Assembly (NCBI RefSeq): GCF_003316845.1
Contig: NZ_QMIK01000001.1
Span: 930,001 to 994,000, forward strand
Source of the DNA: Cognataquiflexum aquatile
GTDB lineage: Bacteria > Bacteroidota > Bacteroidia > Cytophagales > Cyclobacteriaceae
Reading direction: 5' to 3'
DNA length: 64,000 nt
The translations under genes and the position numbers were made by a program. Positions within the stretch are counted from its first letter, which is position 1. Each line of letters begins with the position of its first letter. Below are positions 32,854-42,681 of the stretch, one piece after another. The notes beneath the pieces were generated by a model that was not told the DNA's origin, ran no database searches, and worked only from the letters and a program-made list of their open reading frames with translations.

Positions 32854-35409
32854 TTATGCTGCGTTTCTTGCTGCGTTGATGATGCCAAACATCGTCCGCA
32901 AAATCAGTTTTTGCAAGACCGGATCATCTTCTCCTTTGTCAAGCATGGTCTGTATGGCATACTGCTGAATGGTGATAACAGGAAGAACGATCTTTTCTCG
33001 GATAGCGATTGATTCCTTGGAAGTTGGATTATCCTGAAGCAAAGTATCCATCCCGGAAACTTCACAAAGAAGCTTGATGGATCTTTGGTATTCTTCAAAC
33101 ATCAGGTTCCATAAATCACTGTATTTGGGATTATCCTTGAGATAAGCTGTGGACTTGTAAAACGACTTTGCCAAAGACTGCATGGAATTCCCAAGTAATG
33201 ACCTGAAGAAAAGGGAGTCATTGTATAATTGTATGGCCTCAGGAAATTTGCCTGAATTTTTAAGTTCCTCAAGTGAAGCGCCTACTCCAAAAAAACCGGG
33301 AATATTCTGCTTCATCTGTGCCCAGGAACCTACAAAAGGAATAGCCCTTAAATCTTCAAATTTTAATCCGGAATCTTTTCCTCTTTTCAGGGGGCGGGAA
33401 CCGATATTGACCTGTCCAAAATATTTCAATGGGGTCACATGCTCGAGATAAGGCAAGAACTGAGGATGGCTTTTGAAATCTCTGTAAAACTGGTAAGAGA
33501 AATCGGCCATCTGATCAATCAAAGCCCGCTGACCTGCATTAAGGGTTTTCTCTGAGGAAGGATACAATTCATTTTCAATACCTGCACAGAGCAACTGCTC
33601 CAAATTGTAAGTACAAGAAACGGGCTTGCCATAATTTGCAGAAATGGTCTGTCCTTGGATAGTGACCTGAATCTCCTCGTTTTCAACCTGTTGCCCGAGT
33701 GATGCATAGAAATTATGCATGTTTCCTCCACCTCTTGCCGGAGGTCCTCCCCGACCGTCAAAGAAAACAACGCTGACATCATTCAACCTTGAAACTTTTG
33801 TCAGTTCCTCTTTGGCAAGAAGGATAGACCAGTTTGCCCGGATATATCCCCCGTCTTTGGTACCATCAGAAAAGCCCAACATGATCGTCTGCTTTGATTT
33901 TCTGCTTTCCAAATGCTTGCGGTAGGCCTCGTTTTGGTACAGTTGCTCCATAATGATGGGCGCTTGGGCAAGGTCGTCTATGGTTTCGAAAAGCGGAACA
34001 ATATCCAAAGGAAGCGTTTCAGCGTCCTTTCCAAGTGTCAATTGCGCCAATCTGAATACTTCCAAAACATGTAAGGCCGACTGGCAATTGGATATAATAT
34101 ACCTGTGAAGCCCATCTTCCCCATTGTTTTTTTGGACAGTTTTGATTGCATCAAAACTCCTCAACATATCCTGATGAAACTCGTCCTTTAAGGTGCCGAT
34201 TTCCGGAAGGGAATCTACCTCTTGAATAAATGTGATTTTCTCGCCTTCGCTCAGTTTCAGATATGCCTGAAGTGCTTCGTTCCCGATTTGGTTTTCGATG
34301 ATTTCATCCCAAAGCCCATCATGCTTACGGCTGTCCTGACGCACATCCATATTGGCAAAATGGAAGCCGAATATTTTTACTTTCAATATAAACTCATCCA
34401 ACTGCTCCAAAAACAAGCCGTCATGGAATTCAATCAGGCCTTTTCGGGCTTCCATCAGATCAGCAATCAATTCCTCTTTGGTGTGGTAAAAGTTTTGGTT
34501 GTCGAAAAGGGAATCAAAAAGACCGTTTTCAATTTTAAGCATTATTGGCTCGACATTCTTGAAGGTCAACCTTCGCTTGAGTTTTCTGACATCACGGTAA
34601 TAACACCTTACTATCCATTTTTGGAGTTTCTCGGCCACTTTGACGGTTGTGTCATGGGTGACAAAAGGATTGCCGTCTCTGTCCCCTCCCGGCCAAAATC
34701 CCACTTTCAACAATCCCGGATTGTCCCACTCATTGACCGGAATATCCAGACTATTCAATAACCTGGTCAAAATATCCGGCATACTGTGGTAAAAAACATT
34801 TACAAGAAACCATACCAAACTGACTGCTTCATCAAGCGGCGTGGGTTTGTCCTTATTGATAAAACCGGTTTTGCCTAACTGCTGCAAAAGCAGGTTGATA
34901 TTACCAAGGTCATTTTCTCGAATAGCAGTCTCAAGATCAGTGATGATCCCAAGGACATTGCCCGGATAAAACTGTGTAGGATGGGCAGTCAGCGTCAACC
35001 TTACGGAAAAATTTTTCAATTTCTCTACCAATGCTTCCCGCTTCCTGTCATTGTCGACACGGGTAATCAATGCTGCAACACTACCCTTACCTTTTATATC
35101 ATGGATTTTTTCGAAGGCCGCGTCTTCAATGGAATCAAACAAAACCACTTGCCTTTCCACATATTGGACCATTCTAAAAAGTAAATCATGACGTTCCTGA
35201 TTAGAATTATTTGACATCATTTCATTAAAAAATCCACCTATGATTTCTTTTGGGGTTTTATCTTTCTCAAATCCTTCCTGACATTTGCTGGATAATATCG
35301 GCAGCAATGTCCCTGTTCTGTGGATATCACTGAAGGGCAAATCCAAAAAAAGACTGTTGTAAATCGTAAATCTTTTGGATACTTCGGTTTGATAGTTGTT
35401 TTTTGACAT
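32854..35409 (-). CDS. ppc: phosphoenolpyruvate carboxylase
   Basis: 851 residues. Characteristic motifs in order: LTLTAHPTQFYPGN (catalytic H143), FWPGGDRDGNPFVT, FHFANMDVRQDSRKH, MLGFSDGTKDGGYIRANW (the second active-site block), VVFFDGRGGPPARGGGN (the Gly-rich mobile loop) and GSRPLKRG. The enzyme adds bicarbonate to PEP to give oxaloacetate, refilling the TCA cycle. One oddity: the chain ends MFGIINAARNAA, while well-known bacterial forms end in RNTG, a C-terminus that reaches the active site. It is followed by a terminator and diverges from mrpA over 246 bases. Confidence 0.95.
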   Translation of the reverse strand: MSKNNYQTEVSKRFTIYNSLFLDLPFSDIHRTGTLLPILSSKCQEGFEKDKTPKEIIGGFFNEMMSNNSNQERHDLLFRMVQYVERQVVLFDSIEDAAFEKIHDIKGKGSVAALITRVDNDRKREALVEKLKNFSVRLTLTAHPTQFYPGNVLGIITDLETAIRENDLGNINLLLQQLGKTGFINKDKPTPLDEAVSLVWFLVNVFYHSMPDILTRLLNSLDIPVNEWDNPGLLKVGFWPGGDRDGNPFVTHDTTVKVAEKLQKWIVRCYYRDVRKLKRRLTFKNVEPIMLKIENGLFDSLFDNQNFYHTKEELIADLMEARKGLIEFHDGLFLEQLDEFILKVKIFGFHFANMDVRQDSRKHDGLWDEIIENQIGNEALQAYLKLSEGEKITFIQEVDSLPEIGTLKDEFHQDMLRSFDAIKTVQKNNGEDGLHRYIISNCQSALHVLEVFRLAQLTLGKDAETLPLDIVPLFETIDDLAQAPIIMEQLYQNEAYRKHLESRKSKQTIMLGFSDGTKDGGYIRANWSILLAKEELTKVSRLNDVSVVFFDGRGGPPARGGGNMHNFYASLGQQVENEEIQVTIQGQTISANYGKPVSCTYNLEQLLCAGIENELYPSSEKTLNAGQRALIDQMADFSYQFYRDFKSHPQFLPYLEHVTPLKYFGQVNIGSRPLKRGKDSGLKFEDLRAIPFVGSWAQMKQNIPGFFGVGASLEELKNSGKFPEAIQLYNDSLFFRSLLGNSMQSLAKSFYKSTAYLKDNPKYSDLWNLMFEEYQRSIKLLCEVSGMDTLLQDNPTSKESIAIREKIVLPVITIQQYAIQTMLDKGEDDPVLQKLILRTMFGIINAARNAA

Positions 35410-35655
35410 ATTCGGATCAATAGGTTTAATAGGTGTGAATTTAACAAAAAATAATAATTATGGACAATTTTCGATTCAATCGATAAAAAAAAGGAATTTT
35501 TATTGACTATTTTTCAAAGAATAGGCATATTTTTTTCAAAAAATATCAATAAATCTTTTAACTTGATCGATTGGAAAATTAAGAACGAAAATTCTATTCA
35601 GGAAATATTTCGTATTTTGGAACCAAACAATTTATGAATTGATAATCAAGCTTCT

Positions 35656-37965
35656 ATGCTCATAGCTGTCATTTTAGGGTTTATTTTCGCCATTTTGGTT
35701 CCATTTTTCAGCAAGTTTGTCAAAAAAGCAATTCCATTTGGCTATTCGCTCCTTCCTCTTTCCTTATTTATATTCTTCCTCCAGTTTTTGGGAGAAATAA
35801 AATCCAAAGGGCATATCTTATTCCATTATCAATGGGTACCGAGTTTAGGTATTGACCTATCTTTCAGGTTGGACGGATTGTCCCTTCTTTTTGCCCTGAT
35901 GATCACCGGCATCGGTGCTTTGGTGTTCATTTATACTACTTACTACCTCAAAGGACACAAATATCTGGACAGATTTTATGGATACCTGTCGATGTTTATG
36001 GCTTCAATGCTTGGAGTCGTCCTTTCAGACAACCTGATGAGTATGTTTATTTTTTGGGAATTGACAAGTATCAGTTCCTATTTCTTGATCGGATTCAATA
36101 ATGAAGACCCGGCTTCAAGGAAATCTGCACTGACCGCACTGAGTATCACCGGATTTGGCGGTCTGGTAATGCTCTCCGGAATTATCCTTTTGCAAGCAGT
36201 TGGGGGAAGTTATTCTTTCACTGAATTACTCAATTCCTCGGAAATAATAAAAAACAGCACTACCTATGGTTGGATAATTGCCCTGTTTTTTGTCGGGGCT
36301 TTTACCAAGTCTGCGCAGTTTCCATTTCATTTTTGGCTTCCTGGAGCAATGAAAGCCCCGACTCCGGTAAGTACCTACCTCCACTCCGCTACGATGGTAA
36401 AAGCAGGTATTTATCTTTTGGCAAGATTTACCCCGCTATTGGGGGATACCTTTTGGTGGAACAGCACCCTAATTACCGTTGGCGCGGTTACTATGGTCTT
36501 TGCGGCAATCCATTCTGTTTTGAGAGTGGATTTGAAAAGCATTTTGGCCTATTCCACCATTTCTGCCTTGGGGATTTTGGTTTTCTTGATTGGAATAGGA
36601 TCAGAAAAAGCACTTTTGGCTGCAGGGATTTTTATCCTTGCCCATGCCTTATACAAGGCTGCACTCTTCCTCATTACCGGCATAATCGACCATGAAACAG
36701 GCTCCAGGGATGTCACCAAACTTGCGGGATTGCAGCAAGTGATGATGCCTGTCGCTGTTGCAGGGTTTATAGCAGCACTTTCTAGTGCCGGGGTTCCGCT
36801 TTTACTTGGATTCATCAGCAAAGAAGTGATGTATGAGGCGACTTTACAGTTTGGTGATTGGGCTATAATTCTGACCGCACTGGCTGTTTTGACTAAAATT
36901 CTCCTTTTGGTTGCAGGATTCTGGGCAGGAATCAAACCATTTACAGGAACGCTTCCTGCAGAATTTGGAAAAGCCAAATTGCCCTCTCCCCTGCTTTGGA
37001 TTCCGCCGTTCTTACTCGGCGTTTTGAGTTTGGGTTTTGGGACATTTCCTTCATTGATCACGGAATCTTTGATCCAACCGGTTTTCAGCAGCATTTCAGG
37101 AAGTGACACCATTATCCAACTCAAGCTTTGGCATGGTTTCAACTTGGTTTTGGTGTTGAGCATTCTCACGTTGGTTTCCGGCGGCGCATTATATTGGTTT
37201 TTGAAACCTTCCAATGACCTGTTCCAAAAAACAGTGAGATTCGAGGCTATTTCTCCCCAAAACATCATCGAAGGTGGCGGTAAATTATTTGGGTCTTTTG
37301 CAGGAATCTGGACAAGGTTTTTCCAAAATGGCTATCTGAGAAACTATGTGATTACCATATTGGCCTTTCTGACTTTGCTGATGGCATACCGCTTATTTGG
37401 CGAAGTCAATATTTATATTGATTGGAATCAGATTTCTGCTGTCTCACACTACGAGATCATTGTAGTTGTGCTGATGATTATCTCTATCCTTTTTGCCATT
37501 TCGACCAATTCGCGGTCTGTTTCCATTGTTGCTCTTGGCGTGGTTGGCTTTGCAAATTGTCTTTTCTTCTTATTTTATTCAGCACCGGATCTGGCCATGA
37601 CTCAGTTTTCAATAGACACGCTGACGGTATTGTTGTTTATGCTTGTTCTTGTGAAGCTGCCAAAAAACAAACAATATTCTTCTAAAGGGATCAAAATGCG
37701 GGATGCTTTGCTTTCGCTTTTGTTTGGAACATTGATAGCCATACTGACACTGGAGGTATTCGAGGAACCATCTTCCTCCGAGGTCTCCAAATACTTCGCT
37801 GAAAATGCCTACATCCTTGCCAAAGGCCGAAATGTTGTCAACATTATTTTGGTTGATTACCGAGGTTTTGACACCATGATTGAGACTGTAGTCCTGGTGA
37901 TTGCCGCAGTAGGAGTCTACAGCTTGATGAAACTTAATCTCAATCCCTCTAAAAAAGACTTATGA
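35656..37965 (+). CDS. mrpA: Mrp Na+/H+ antiporter subunit A
   Basis: 769 residues, an integral membrane protein related to NuoL. The proton-pumping core includes FIFWELTSISSYFLIGF, GAFTKSAQFPFHFWLPGAMKAPTPVSTYLHSATMVKAG and HALYKAALFLITGIIDHETG, with the key lysines and glutamates expected. The C-terminal part (after about residue 570) matches the MbhD/MbhE-like extension of MrpA (FANCLFFLFYSAPDLAMTQFSIDTLTVLLFMLVLVKLP, NVVNIILVDYRGFDTMIETVVLVIAAVGVYSL). The complex exchanges Na+ for H+ and supports alkali and salt tolerance. First gene of a seven-gene operon with 4-base ATGA overlaps. Confidence 0.95.
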   Translation: MLIAVILGFIFAILVPFFSKFVKKAIPFGYSLLPLSLFIFFLQFLGEIKSKGHILFHYQWVPSLGIDLSFRLDGLSLLFALMITGIGALVFIYTTYYLKGHKYLDRFYGYLSMFMASMLGVVLSDNLMSMFIFWELTSISSYFLIGFNNEDPASRKSALTALSITGFGGLVMLSGIILLQAVGGSYSFTELLNSSEIIKNSTTYGWIIALFFVGAFTKSAQFPFHFWLPGAMKAPTPVSTYLHSATMVKAGIYLLARFTPLLGDTFWWNSTLITVGAVTMVFAAIHSVLRVDLKSILAYSTISALGILVFLIGIGSEKALLAAGIFILAHALYKAALFLITGIIDHETGSRDVTKLAGLQQVMMPVAVAGFIAALSSAGVPLLLGFISKEVMYEATLQFGDWAIILTALAVLTKILLLVAGFWAGIKPFTGTLPAEFGKAKLPSPLLWIPPFLLGVLSLGFGTFPSLITESLIQPVFSSISGSDTIIQLKLWHGFNLVLVLSILTLVSGGALYWFLKPSNDLFQKTVRFEAISPQNIIEGGGKLFGSFAGIWTRFFQNGYLRNYVITILAFLTLLMAYRLFGEVNIYIDWNQISAVSHYEIIVVVLMIISILFAISTNSRSVSIVALGVVGFANCLFFLFYSAPDLAMTQFSIDTLTVLLFMLVLVKLPKNKQYSSKGIKMRDALLSLLFGTLIAILTLEVFEEPSSSEVSKYFAENAYILAKGRNVVNIILVDYRGFDTMIETVVLVIAAVGVYSLMKLNLNPSKKDL

Positions 37966-38372
37966 AATCATTGATATTCAAAACCGCATCGACCTATCTG
38001 CTTCCGCTTCTGCTGCTGTTTTCCATTTTCATTCTGTTGCGGGGCCATTATCTTCCGGGAGGAGGATTTGTGGGAGGATTGATGGCAGCCATCGCCTTTT
38101 TGATCCACTCATTTGCTTTTGGAATGAAAGAAACACAAAACATCATCAAAATAAATCCAGGATACCTGATGCCGATAGGGCTTGTTTTTGCTGTTGGTGC
38201 AGCTATCGCTCCCTATTTTATCGGTGCCCCAATACTCAAGGGCCTGTGGTTTGAAGAGCCTTTCAGATTCATCGGGATGGTTGGATCAGCTCTTTTCTTT
38301 GACATTGGCGTGTATATGGTGGTCATCGGGGCGACACTCACCATCATGTTTTCACTTACTGACACTGTTTGA
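37962..38372 (+). CDS. mrpB: Mrp antiporter subunit B
   Basis: 136 residues, four membrane spans. FKTASTYLLPLLLLFSIFILLRGHYLPGGGFVGGLMAAIAFLIHSF is the conserved MnhB signature, with the HxxPGGGF motif. The ATG overlaps the mrpA stop by four bases, indicating translational coupling. It is a structural subunit of the Na+/H+ antiporter complex in the inner membrane. Confidence 0.95.
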   Translation: MKSLIFKTASTYLLPLLLLFSIFILLRGHYLPGGGFVGGLMAAIAFLIHSFAFGMKETQNIIKINPGYLMPIGLVFAVGAAIAPYFIGAPILKGLWFEEPFRFIGMVGSALFFDIGVYMVVIGATLTIMFSLTDTV

Positions 38373-38373
38373 T

Positions 38374-38727
38374 ATGGAGATATTACTTGTCATCATTATC
38401 GGTTTACTTCACGCAGGCGGTCTGTACATGCTGTTGCGCAGGAGTATGTTCAAAATGATCATTGGATTGATTTTATTGGGAAACGGCGCCAACCTGCTGA
38501 TTTTTCTTTTGGGAAGATTGGTCAAAGGTCATCCTCCCGTCATTGAAGACGGTATGAAAGTATTTGCCGATATCTATGCCGATCCTGTCCCACAGGCTTT
38601 GGTATTGACAGCGATTGTAATCGGTTTTGGACTTCAGTCCTTTGCAATCATTTTGATAAAAAGGGTGTACAATGTGCTCCATACAGATGATCTGGATGAG
38701 CTTAACTCAACAGATGAAGAAATATGA
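38374..38727 (+). CDS. mrpC: Mrp antiporter subunit C
   Basis: 117 residues from ATG 38374, one base after the mrpB stop. The frame is open far upstream, but that stretch overlaps mrpB. NuoK-like: three membrane spans, GLYMLLRRSMFKMIIGLILLGNGANLLIF and DPVPQALVLTAIVIGFGLQSFAIILI are the conserved blocks. The acidic tail LDELNSTDEEI overlaps the mrpD start. Subunit of the inner-membrane Mrp complex. Confidence 0.94.
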   Translation: MEILLVIIIGLLHAGGLYMLLRRSMFKMIIGLILLGNGANLLIFLLGRLVKGHPPVIEDGMKVFADIYADPVPQALVLTAIVIGFGLQSFAIILIKRVYNVLHTDDLDELNSTDEEI

Positions 38728-40247
38728 GTAATTCGATGATAGTATTGCCCATCATATTTCAATTTGTCGCTGGGACGATTTTGTTGTTTTTCTGGCAAAA
38801 AACCACTTTACAAAAGTTTCTCAGCATTTTATTTTCCATCATTGGTCTGGGGATAAGTATCTGGCTCTTCTTACTTGTCTGGGAAAACGGAATCATGATC
38901 ACCCAATCAGGAGATTGGAAGGCACCGTTTGGAATCAGCTTTGTCGCTGACACTTTCGGAGTGACCATGGTATTGTTGTCTTCTATTTCTGGTTTGGCTG
39001 TTTCCATTTTCTCAGCAGGAAGTATGCGGAAAGAAAGACTTGAGTTTGGGTTTTTCCCCATTCTACACTTTCTCATCATGGGACTTCAGGGCGCTTTTCT
39101 TACAGGAGATATTTTCAATCTTTATGTATGGTTTGAGGTAGTGATCATCTCCTCTTTCGTCCTTTTGACTTTGGGCGGAAAAAAACAACAGCTTGAAGGG
39201 GCTCTCAAATATGTTTCGCTAAATCTCCTCGCCTCCTCTTTGTTTTTGATCGGAATCGGTTTTATCTATGGCCTTACAGGTTCGCTCAATATGGCCGATG
39301 TCGCCATCAAACTGGATAACCTTCAAAACCGTGGATTGGTAAGCGTCACATCCGGGATTTTTTTGGTAGCCTTCGGAATCAAGTCTGCTATCTTCCCGAT
39401 GTACTTTTGGTTGCCTGCCTCTTACCATACACCACCTCCTGCTGTTTCTGCGATTTTCGCAGGGTTACTTACCAAATTGGGAATCTATGCCATGCTGAGG
39501 ACATTCACGCTGATGTTTGGCGGAGATGAATTCATGGGAGATATCATGGTCATTCTTGCAGCACTTACCATCTTTTCAGGTGGATTGGGAGCATTGCTGC
39601 AGCAAAACATGGGAAAGATTTTTGGATACCTGATAGTATGCCATATCGGTTTTCTGATCGCCGGTTTGGGAATGTACACGGAGTTGGCCATCATGGGTAC
39701 AGTTTTTTACCTGATCCATGACATTATCGTCAAAACAAACCTGTTTATGGTCTCAGGTCTGATTCTCAAAATCAACGGAACCCAAGACATCAGGGAGCTT
39801 GGCGGGATGTATAAAAACTTTCCCATTATTTCCCTGTTGTTGGCAATTCCCCTATTTTCTCTGGTTGGTATTCCGCCGCTTTCAGGTTTTTGGGCAAAAA
39901 TTTTCCTGATTCAGGCAGGTTTACAAACACAAGATTATGTTTTGATTGGATTCATTGTCTTGGGAAGTTTTCTTACCTTATGGGTAATTGCGAGGTTGTG
40001 GTCTGAGGTTTTTTGGAAAAACGGTATTGACCTGCCCAAAAAAGCAAATGGGCTTTATTTCAGTCAAATGACTAAAACGGATCAATGGCTGATGGTATTT
40101 CCCATTGTTCTGTTATCAGGAATTTCGCTTTATATTGGATTTGGAGCTGAAAACATCATCATACTTTCCCAAAGAATCTCCACCGAATTAATGGATCCTT
40201 CGGGATATATTGAAGCTGTATTGGGCCTTAAAACCATGACGCCATGA
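38724..40247 (+). CDS. mrpD: Mrp antiporter subunit D
   Basis: 507 residues, NuoM/NuoN-like with about 14 membrane spans. Key blocks: FNLYVWFEVVIISSFVLLTLGG, FGIKSAIFPMYFWLPASYHTPPPAVSAIFAGLLTKLGIYA, and a C-terminal GLKTMTP. The Glu in WFEV and Lys in GIKSA and LTKLG correspond to the proton-path residues of the family. Coupled to mrpC and mrpE by 4-base overlaps. It forms the second antiporter-like module of the complex beside MrpA. Confidence 0.95.
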   Translation: MSNSMIVLPIIFQFVAGTILLFFWQKTTLQKFLSILFSIIGLGISIWLFLLVWENGIMITQSGDWKAPFGISFVADTFGVTMVLLSSISGLAVSIFSAGSMRKERLEFGFFPILHFLIMGLQGAFLTGDIFNLYVWFEVVIISSFVLLTLGGKKQQLEGALKYVSLNLLASSLFLIGIGFIYGLTGSLNMADVAIKLDNLQNRGLVSVTSGIFLVAFGIKSAIFPMYFWLPASYHTPPPAVSAIFAGLLTKLGIYAMLRTFTLMFGGDEFMGDIMVILAALTIFSGGLGALLQQNMGKIFGYLIVCHIGFLIAGLGMYTELAIMGTVFYLIHDIIVKTNLFMVSGLILKINGTQDIRELGGMYKNFPIISLLLAIPLFSLVGIPPLSGFWAKIFLIQAGLQTQDYVLIGFIVLGSFLTLWVIARLWSEVFWKNGIDLPKKANGLYFSQMTKTDQWLMVFPIVLLSGISLYIGFGAENIIILSQRISTELMDPSGYIEAVLGLKTMTP

Positions 40248-40723
40248 CAAAATCTTTGTTTTTGAGTAACCTGATTTTAGCCATCATTTGGGTAATGGCT
40301 ACCGGAACCCTTACTGAAGAGAATTTCATTTTCGGGTTGATCATCGGATTTGCGATTTTAGGAATCATCACCTATAAAAAAGAAGAAAGGAAATACTTCA
40401 CGGTGATTCCAAAATTCTTTGCCTTTATAGCATTTGTTCTTTGGGAAATCACCAAAGCCAATTTTCAATCTGCGAGAGAATCATTTTACTCCAAATCCAG
40501 ATTGGAACCTGCCATTGTTAAAGTCCCGCTGGATGCCAAGACTGATCTTGAAATAAGTTTCTTGGCCAATCTTATCTCCCTAACCCCCGGAACTCTTATT
40601 ATGGATGTGTCTGACGACAAAAAGGTAATCTACGTCCATGTCATGCATCTTTTGGACAAAGAGGAATTTATCAAAGAAACAAAACAGAAGTTTGAAAAAC
40701 CCTTACTGGAATTAATGCGATGA
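40244..40723 (+). CDS. mrpE: Mrp antiporter subunit E
   Basis: 159 residues. Two or three N-terminal spans (LILAIIWVMATGTLTEENFIFGLIIGFAILGI, FAFIAFVLWEITKANFQSARES) are followed by a soluble region with ISFLANLISLTPGTLIMDVSDDKKVIYVHVMHL, the conserved MnhE motif. Overlaps mrpD and mrpF by four bases each. Subunit of the Mrp complex. Confidence 0.94.
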   Translation: MTKSLFLSNLILAIIWVMATGTLTEENFIFGLIIGFAILGIITYKKEERKYFTVIPKFFAFIAFVLWEITKANFQSARESFYSKSRLEPAIVKVPLDAKTDLEISFLANLISLTPGTLIMDVSDDKKVIYVHVMHLLDKEEFIKETKQKFEKPLLELMR

Positions 40724-40992
40724 GCCTACAAGACTATCTCAATTGGGTAATTATCCCCATTCTCGGTTTATCAGTGATTTTGGTATTTATCAGGTTCCTG
40801 AAAGGACCAAGCCTTCCTGACCGTATAATTGCCTTAGACATGCTGATATTGATTTCAATCTGTATCATCGCCATTTACAGCATCCAAACCAACCAAAGTA
40901 CATTTCTTGACATTGCGCTGCTTTTTGCCTTGATAGCCTTCCTGAGTACTGCGGCGTATTCATTTTATTTAGAACAAAGAGAAAGAAAATGA
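40720..40992 (+). CDS. mrpF: Mrp antiporter subunit F
   Basis: 90 residues, three membrane spans. FLKGPSLPDRIIALDMLILISICIIAIYSI carries the conserved GPSxxDRIxALD motif of MnhF, and DIALLFALIAFLSTAAYSFYLEQRER is the usual C-terminus. Overlaps both neighbours by four bases. Confidence 0.95.
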   Translation: MSLQDYLNWVIIPILGLSVILVFIRFLKGPSLPDRIIALDMLILISICIIAIYSIQTNQSTFLDIALLFALIAFLSTAAYSFYLEQRERK

Positions 40993-41384
40993 AAGACATT
41001 CTAATCATGATATTGTCCACCTTTGGCGCGCTGTTTATCCTTTCATCGTCAATAGGCTTGCTCAGAAAGCCGGATATTTTCCTAAGGATATCGGTAACAG
41101 GCAAGGCTTCGACCTTAGGAATAGGTCTTATTTTGGTCTCCACAGCGCTTTTTTTCAATAATTATTCTGTTACTACCAGGGTGGTTGCGATCATCTTGTT
41201 CTTATTCATCACCATTTCCATCGGTGGGCATTTACTGGCAAGGGCAGCCTATATTATCAAGACTCCTATTTGGAAAGGAACCAAGATAGATGACCTTGCC
41301 GGTCAGTATGATGATGTTACCCATGAGTTGTATAGCGAAAAACACCATTCTTCCATCAAGCCTGACCCAACAGACAACATCTGA
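40989..41384 (+). CDS. mrpG: Mrp antiporter subunit G
   Basis: 131 residues, three membrane spans. GALFILSSSIGLLRKPDIFLRISVTGKASTLGIGL is the MnhG signature (GLLRxPDxxxR...KxSTLG), followed by TTRVVAIILFLFITISIGGHLLARAAY. A polar tail of about 35 residues follows. Completes the full A-G set. Its stop is two bases before the ATG of the lactonase gene. Confidence 0.95.
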   Translation: MKDILIMILSTFGALFILSSSIGLLRKPDIFLRISVTGKASTLGIGLILVSTALFFNNYSVTTRVVAIILFLFITISIGGHLLARAAYIIKTPIWKGTKIDDLAGQYDDVTHELYSEKHHSSIKPDPTDNI

Positions 41385-41386
41385 CA

Positions 41387-42526
41387 ATGAGAAAATCAAT
41401 CTTCCTCCTCCTTCTAATTTCCCTATTCATGGTTTATTCTTGCGACGAATCTCCCGATGAAGAAAAAATTGAGCCCGTCTATTCCTTTTTGATAGGCGCC
41501 TACACAGATTCTGAGGATCAAGGTATAGGTTTACTCACTTTCGATCCCGAAAAAAATATCCTTCAAACCCAAATATTGGCTGCGGGAGTTTCCAATCCCT
41601 CCTTTGTAGTCAGTAACAGGGCGCAGACTTTGGTCTTTGCGGTGGAAGAAAACGGTGGGGAAAATGGAGGTAAAGTCAAGTCGTTCAAGTTTGACAGACA
41701 AACCAATACATTGGAATTATTGGATACCAAGGATACCTACGGAGACCATCCCTGCTATTTGAGCCTTGATGCCAATGAAGAGGTATTGGTCGTAGGGAAT
41801 TATTCAGGAGGAAATTTTTCAGCCTACAAAGTGAAGGACGGATACCTGACCCATGTCCAGACCTACCAACACGAAGGACAAAGCATTGATCCCAACAGGC
41901 AGGAAAAAGCGCATGTGCACAGTACCGTATTTCATCCAAATGGAAAACAGTTGCTAGTCGGTGACTTGGGAACGGATAAAATCCATCTCTATGATTTCAA
42001 CCCGACATTTGCTGTACCTTTCAATAATGCCGAGAACGGAGATTTTGAAATTGCAGCAGGTTCCGGACCCAGACATCTTGCTGTCCACCCAAGTGGCAGT
42101 CCTGTGTACCTGATACATGAAATGACCGCCGAACTTGGGGTCTATCAATATGTTGAGGGAAAAATGTCTAAAATTCAGGTTTTTCCATTGACCGGAAAAG
42201 ATTTTATAGGCAATGTCGGCGCGGCAGAGGTAAGGATATCTCCGGATGCTAAATTTGTCTACGCCTCCAACAGAGGGGATGCGAATGAGATTACAGTCTT
42301 TGAAATCGAAAAAACGGGTGAATTGACTTTTGTAGAAAGGGTCAAAACCGGCGGGGAAAACCCCAGAAATTTTGTAATCACAAGTGACGGAAAATACCTC
42401 CTGGCAGGCAATCAAAGTTCAGGAACAATCGTTGTTTTTGAAAGAAACCTCAAAACAGGAAGGCTAAGGAAAACAGGTGCTGAAACGAAATTTCATAAAC
42501 CTGTATATTTCTATGGACTGGATTAA
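41387..42526 (+). CDS. lactonase family beta-propeller lipoprotein
   Basis: 379 residues. The signal peptide ends in the lipobox VYSC (C19), so a lipidated periplasmic or surface protein is expected. The mature part is a seven-bladed beta-propeller of the 6-phosphogluconolactonase (Pgl/COG2706) type: SFLIGAYTDSEDQGIGLLTFD, HPCYLSLDANEEVLVVGNYSGGNFS, HVHSTVFHPNGKQLLVGDLGTDKI, GSGPRHLAVHPSG and NPRNFVITSDGKYLLAGNQSSGTIVVF. A cytoplasmic phosphogluconolactonase would not be lipidated, so the substrate is probably another lactone outside the cytoplasm. It starts two bases after mrpG, so it is co-transcribed with the antiporter operon, an unusual pairing. Confidence 0.88.
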   Translation: MRKSIFLLLLISLFMVYSCDESPDEEKIEPVYSFLIGAYTDSEDQGIGLLTFDPEKNILQTQILAAGVSNPSFVVSNRAQTLVFAVEENGGENGGKVKSFKFDRQTNTLELLDTKDTYGDHPCYLSLDANEEVLVVGNYSGGNFSAYKVKDGYLTHVQTYQHEGQSIDPNRQEKAHVHSTVFHPNGKQLLVGDLGTDKIHLYDFNPTFAVPFNNAENGDFEIAAGSGPRHLAVHPSGSPVYLIHEMTAELGVYQYVEGKMSKIQVFPLTGKDFIGNVGAAEVRISPDAKFVYASNRGDANEITVFEIEKTGELTFVERVKTGGENPRNFVITSDGKYLLAGNQSSGTIVVFERNLKTGRLRKTGAETKFHKPVYFYGLD

Positions 42527-42645
42527 AACCGATAGAGGGCTCAAAAGCGGAACTTTTCTTACTAAATTTTTAAATTTCCACACAATTATTTTAAAAAACT
42601 TTTAAAATAATTTAACTCATTCGTTTTATATGTAAAAAGTATCCT

Positions 42646-42653
42646 TAAATTTG
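42646..42653 (+). promoter_or_regulatory. -7 element of the cold-shock gene promoter
   Basis: TAAATTTG is an exact TAnnTTTG match, 28 bases before the ATG at 42682. The -33 side (TTCGTTTTA near 42620) is only a partial TTTG match. Transcription would start near 42660, giving a short A+T-rich 5' leader. Confidence 0.5.
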
Positions 42654-42681
42654 ACGAAATATTAATTCAATACAATTTATC

